Source: Paenibacillus methanolicus
Lineage (GTDB): Bacteria > Bacillota > Bacilli > Paenibacillales > Paenibacillaceae
Reading direction: 5' to 3'
Assembly: GCF_008124765.1 (NCBI RefSeq)
Contig: NZ_VNHS01000003.1
Span: 496,001-560,000 of the forward strand
Length of the DNA stretch: 64,000 nucleotides
The translations under genes were made by a program, and so were the position numbers. Below are positions 46,901-52,900 of the stretch, piece by piece. How positions within the stretch are numbered: the stretch's first letter is position 1; each line of letters begins with the position of its first letter. Below the pieces are notes generated by a model. That model was not told the DNA's origin. It searched no databases and saw only the letters and a list, made by a program, of their open reading frames with translations.

Positions 46901-49900
46901 CATGCGGCGGACGCTTACTTCCAGCTGCAAGCCTGACAGAAATTCGTCCAGCGACAGATCATCCGATTGCATGGCTTTGCGCTGACGCTCTGCGGCAACC
47001 ATCTCCGTGCGCAGACGATCCTCGTTCGTGACCTTCATTCGATCGAAAGCCCACACATGCTTGAGGAACGAAGGAATCTGATTCGGATCGCGCGGCAATT
47101 GAAGCGTCAGCACTTCCGGGCATTGCGACATCATGAGGCTGCATTCCATCGGATTATCGTCGACGAAGATGAAGCTGTCGAGGCCCAAATTCAGCTCCTT
47201 CGCCAGTTCCCGCAAGGATTCCGGCTTCGTTCCCCAATTGATTCTCCACGCCGCGACGTGTTCTCTTTGCAGGATCATGCCGGGATGACGATCGAAAACG
47301 TCCCACACGTCAGCTTCGGCATTTTTGCTGGCGAGCGCCAAAAGCAGGCCTTCTTTGCTTTTCTCCACCATAAACCGCTGCAGTTCGGCATAAGGCTCTG
47401 CGATGGAGACGCCCAGGCCTCCGTCTTCGCCGCAAACGCCGCTCCACAACGTCTGATCGCAATCCAGTACAATGACCTTGAACGTCTGTTTGCTCCATGC
47501 CACCCACTGTCTGGCAATCGCAGTCCCCAATGCGGCATTGTAAGCTTCGCTAAACGGCACATGTCCCATCCGATCCGTCAGGGCGTCGAAAGGCTCGCGA
47601 ATCCCGTAATTTTCGGCCAGATCTTGGAGATCGACCCCGTATACGCTCGGCATGGCGGCCAAATCGCTCAGCCACTGCGTATTCAAACGAGCGATGCGAC
47701 CGATAACGGCATCCGATAGCCCTACATGCGTCGACACCGGAAACACGCTTACAAAATAGGGGACAGCTTTCGGTTTGTTTCGCAGCGCATGAAGCAGCTG
47801 CTCATACGTGCTCTCCAGCTTGTCGAGCTGCTGCGCCTCCGATAGCGTATCCTCGCGCAGCCAATCCTCGAAGCGGACGAGCAGCACGTTCGCGCCCGTA
47901 TTTTCCGACAACAGGCTCGCTGGATCGAGAAGCTCTTGAAACACCTGATTGTAGCCCGCGAACCGGACATTCACCGGCAAGTTGTGGACGTTCGCCCAAT
48001 ACTTCACATAATGTTCGATCGGCTCGGCCGTAAAGGTCGCGCTGATCGCCAGGCATGGGTGCAAACCGGACTCCGTCACGTCAGGTTTCCGATCGCTGCG
48101 CTTCCACTTCTCTTCAAGCTCCGCTTGTTCCTGGGGCGTGAACGGCAATATATCGGCAAGCAAGACGTTCGGATTCGCTGCAACCTCGTGAATCAACTGC
48201 CCGAAATGAACGGCGAATTGTCGCATCGTTGCTTCGCGGAACAGATCCGTACGGTATTGCAGCACGCCCTGCATATCCGATTCGTTCCCGCCAACGTACA
48301 CGTCCAGCTTGAAATCGAGTGAACTCGTTTGCACGTTTAATTCGTATAGAGATACGTTCAGTCCGCCGTACTCGAATCCATCGGCATGGTGCTCGTTATG
48401 GAAAATAAGCATCGTATCGTACAACGGATTTCGGGTAGAATCCGGCTTCTGTTTCCGATCCGCTACCATGTGATCGAACGGGTAATCCTGGTTTTCGTAG
48501 CACGCTAAGATAGCCGATGAAGCTTGCGCCAGGAAGTCCAGGAACGGCTGATTCTCGTTGACTCCGATGCGAATCGGCAGGAAGTTCATGAATACGCCGA
48601 TCATGCGCTCCAGATCCGCATGTTGCCTGCCCGCGACCGTCGATCCGACGACCACTTCGTCTTGCCCGCTGTATCGGCTTAACGCGATCGCGTAAATAGC
48701 AAGCAGCAGCGCGTTCATCGTCGTGTTTCGTTCTTGAGAGAGACGCTGCAAGCGACGGACGTCTTCGGCCTCGAATGCAAAAGTGAGCTCGCTGCCTTCA
48801 TACCGTCTCGTCTTCGGCCGGCTGAAATCCGTCGGCATTCGGAGCACCGGGAGACCGCCGTCTAATTGCTCCCTCCAGAATGCTTGCTGCTTATAATAGC
48901 CATCCGACTTGCGCCATTGCTGCTCCCATACGGCAAAATCCTTGTATTGCAGCGGCAGAGGATACAACGGGCTTCCATGGTACAAAGCCAATACCTCTTG
49001 CGAGAACCAATGGCTCGAAACGCCGTCCGACACGATATGGTGCATGTCCAGCAGCATGACATGCCGCTGTTCGTCCTCCTGGATCAAGCCGACTCGCATG
49101 AGCGGCGCCTTGCTCAAGTCGAACGGACGGACGAACGCCGCCGCGCGAGCCGCCAGCTCCGCTCCCGCCGCGCTTCCCAAGCCCTCGATGTCGAGGCGGA
49201 TTTCTTCATGCACCCGCTGTACCGGCTCTCCTTCCGCGATCTCGAAGCTCGTACGCAGCACCTCGTGACGCCGAACCACGCTTTGGAAGGCTTGCTCCAG
49301 GCGGCTGCGATCCAATTCACCTTCAATTCGCAGCGCGCTCGAAATGTTGTACGCCGTTCCGGTTTCTTCCATCTGCTGGAGGACGTACAGTCTCTTTTGC
49401 GCCGAGGAGACCGGGTAATAGGCCTGTTCCGGAGCAGGTGAAATCGATGCAAATCGGCTCTCATTCGCCTCCTGAATGGCAGCGGCGAATCCTTCGAGCG
49501 TCGGGGAGGTGAACAGCGCCCGCAGCGGAATCTCGACGGCGAACGCCTGATGGACGCGCGACAGCAGCGTCATCGCTTTCAACGAATGGCCGCCCGCTTC
49601 GAAGAAATTGTCCGCCAGTCCGATTCGCGGAACGCCCAGCACGTCCTCCCAAATTCCCGCGAGCTTCCGTTCCATCTCGCTGCGCGGCGCTAGATAAACG
49701 GCCTCCTTCTTCGCCGTTTCCCGAGGGCTCGGCAGCGCCTTCCGGTCGACTTTGCCGCTGCTCGTCAGCGGCAGCCTTTCCAAGGCTACCATGTAGGTTG
49801 GTACCATATAGACAGGCAGCCGTTCAGCCAGATAAGCGCGCACATCCGTCATCTTCAGCTGCCCATCCGGAATGATATAGGCGCAAAGCGTCTTTTGCCC

Positions 49901-52900
49901 TTCCGCATCTTCCCGCGCCGCGACGACCGCTTCTCGGACAGACAAGTGGCTGAGAAGGGCCGCCTCGATCTCGCCGAGCTCGATTCGATAGCCGCGGATT
50001 TTCACTTGGTCGTCCATTCGGCCCAAGTACTCGATGCTGCCGTCCTCTCGCCAGCGTGCCCAATCGCCTGTCCGGTACATCCGTTGACCGGGCTCGAACG
50101 GGTCGGCGACGAATTTCTCCGCCGTCAGCTCCGGTCGGTTCCGATACTCCCGCGCCAGCCCTTCGCCCGCGATGCATAGTTCGCCCGGAACGCCGATTGG
50201 CTGCGGATTTTGCGCGTGATCGAGAATATACACCCTTTTATTCCATACCGGTTGGCCGATCGGGATGGGCGTCTCCTCATCGTGCGTGCATTTATGATAG
50301 GTTGCGCACACGGTGCCTTCCGTCGGGCCATAAGTGTTGTAGACGTCCGAAGCGCGCAGGTTGCTATAATAGCTCGGCAGCAGCACGTCACCGCCGGAGA
50401 TGAACAGTCTTATTTGATGCTTCGTCAGCAGCTGGTTCAGCTGGTTCAACAGCAGAGGCGAACACGAGACGACGCTCACTTGTTGATTAACGATTTCGGA
50501 GACAAGCCTGTTCGGCGATAATAACTCGTCTTTGGACAACATGACGATCGTCGCGCCTGCTGCCAAGGCGGGATAAATCTCTTCCACGGACGTATCGAAG
50601 GAGATGGAAGCTTGCTGCAAGACGCGATCGTCGGCGGACAGGTTGAACTCGCGTTGAAAAGCGTCAACGTATCCCGACAGGCTTCCGTGTTCGATCATGA
50701 CGCCCTTCGGTTGGCCCGTGGAACCTGACGTATAGATCAAGTAAGCCAAGTCGCGGCTTGACCCTTCCCATACCAGGTCGTCCGCATGTTCATCCTGGAA
50801 CGACGCTTCGTCGAGGTTGATTCGCTCTCCCGGGAATGAAATCTTCCCGCCCGTCGCGTTCTCCGTTACGATCAAGGCCGCCCCGCTGTCTTCGAGCATG
50901 ACCTGCACCCGTTCCGCCGGGTATTCCGGGTCAATCGGCAAATAAGCGCCTCCCGCTTTCAACACGGCGAGCATGGCGACAATCATGTTGGGTGAAGGCT
51001 GCACGAATATTCCCACGATGGCGTCCGGAACAACGCCGTGCTTTCTAAGCTTCCTCGCGAGTTGGTTCGCTTTCTCGTTTAACGCCCGATACGTAAGGCG
51101 TCGATCTTGGAATCGGATGGCTTCCGCGTCGGGCGTCGAACGAACCTGGTCTTCAAACACGAGATGGATCGGTCTACGCTCCTCGGTTATTGCGCCTGGC
51201 TGATTGAACTCTAGCAGAATCCGATTTCTTTCGTCCGGCGTCACGATTTCGAGCTCATCCAGGCGAGCCTGAGGGCGATCGATGATCTGTTCCAGCAGAT
51301 GGATAAAGCGTTCTGACAGGGCTTCAGCCGTTTCTCGGCGGAAGAGCGCCGTGCAATATTCCAAGTCGAACGCGATGGTATCGGGTCCTACGATCGCTTC
51401 CAGCGTCAGATCGAATTTGGAAACCGGATAAACGAACTTTTGCGGCGTGAACGTCAGATTCGCCAGGTTGAGCGATGCAGTCAAATCCATATCCTCGCGC
51501 AAATCGAACATGACGTCGAACAACGGATTGCGGCTTAGATCCTTGCTCATGTCCAGCTTCGCCACGACTCGCTCAAAAGGAACGTGAGGATGGGCTTGCG
51601 CTTGCAGCGTCTTCTCCCCGACTTCCCTCAAATAGGCATCGAATCGCTTGGCGCCTAGCGGCGAGCTGCGAAGCGCGACGGTATTGATGAAAATCCCGAT
51701 CATGCTTTGCATCTCCGGCCTTGTCCGCCCCGCGACGGGCGAGCCGACGACAAGCTCTTCCGCTCCCGCATACTTGGACAGCATCACGTTGAACGCCGCG
51801 AGAAGGAGCGTATAGAGAGAAACTTGGCTTTGGGCGGCCAACGCTTGTAATGCTTTCGACAGGTCGCCGTTCACGGCGAACTGGATTTGGTCGCCGATGT
51901 AGCTTTGTACGGCGGGGCGGGCATAATCCGTCGGTAAGGACAAGACGGGGATCTCTTGCTGAAATTCGCCCATCCAATAGTCCTCTTCCGCTTGCAATGC
52001 CCCTGAATCCAGCAGCTTTCGCTGCCATACGGCGAAATCTTTGTATTGCAATCGCAGAGGCGCCAAGGTTGCCCCCCGATACAATTCGGACAACTCCCGA
52101 ATCAAGATGCCGATCGATACGCCGTCCAACATAATGTGATGGAAATCCGTGAGCAGCCAATGCTCGTTTTCGCTAAGCTTCACAAGCATGACGCGGAACA
52201 AAGGCGCACGTTCCAGATCAAAGGGACGCATGTACCGTTCGATGAGCATATCCAAGCGTTCTCCATTCGAATGCAGATAGTCGATCCGAAATTCGATCGA
52301 CTCTGCCACGGTTTGAACGAGCTCGCCATCGACCATCGCGAACGAAGTCCGAAGAATTTCATGCCGATCGATCAGCGTTCGCCAGGCGTTCTCGAACTTC
52401 GCGCGATCCAAGTCCCCTTGAACGAGGATCGCTTCCGGAATATGGTAGCCGATGGAAGCGGGATCGATCTGTTGAAGGACGAACATTCTTTGCTGCGCGG
52501 CGGAGACCGGATAATGAGGCGCTGACGGCGCCTGTACCATCGTTTCCCATTCTGTACCGCGACCGTTCTTGCGGATCCATTCCGCCAATAGCTCGATCGT
52601 CGGATATTCAAATATGACGTGCAGCGGAACGTTCACGCCATGCTGTTGGTATATATCGAACACCAACTGGTTCGCTTTCAGGGAATGGCCGCCTAACTCG
52701 AAAAAGTGATGTTGGATGCCGACTTTTTCCACGCCCAATAAATGCGACCATATGCCGGCAAGCGACATTTCCAGCTCATCCCTTGGCGGGATCAGGCTCG
52801 TCTCCGCCTCCGGAGCCGGCTCCGGGAGCCGATTGCGGTCCAGCTTGCCATTCGGCGTAAGCGGCATACGATCCATGCGCACGAAGTGGGCAGGCACCAT

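Noticed and set aside
42633-49694. Assembly artefact as the cause of the duplicated FkbH modules
   Set aside because: The two copies differ at many scattered positions (for example WSGVCGEDGG and WRGVCGEDGG, different interdomain linkers), which a duplicated contig end would not show. Long-read confirmation would settle it.
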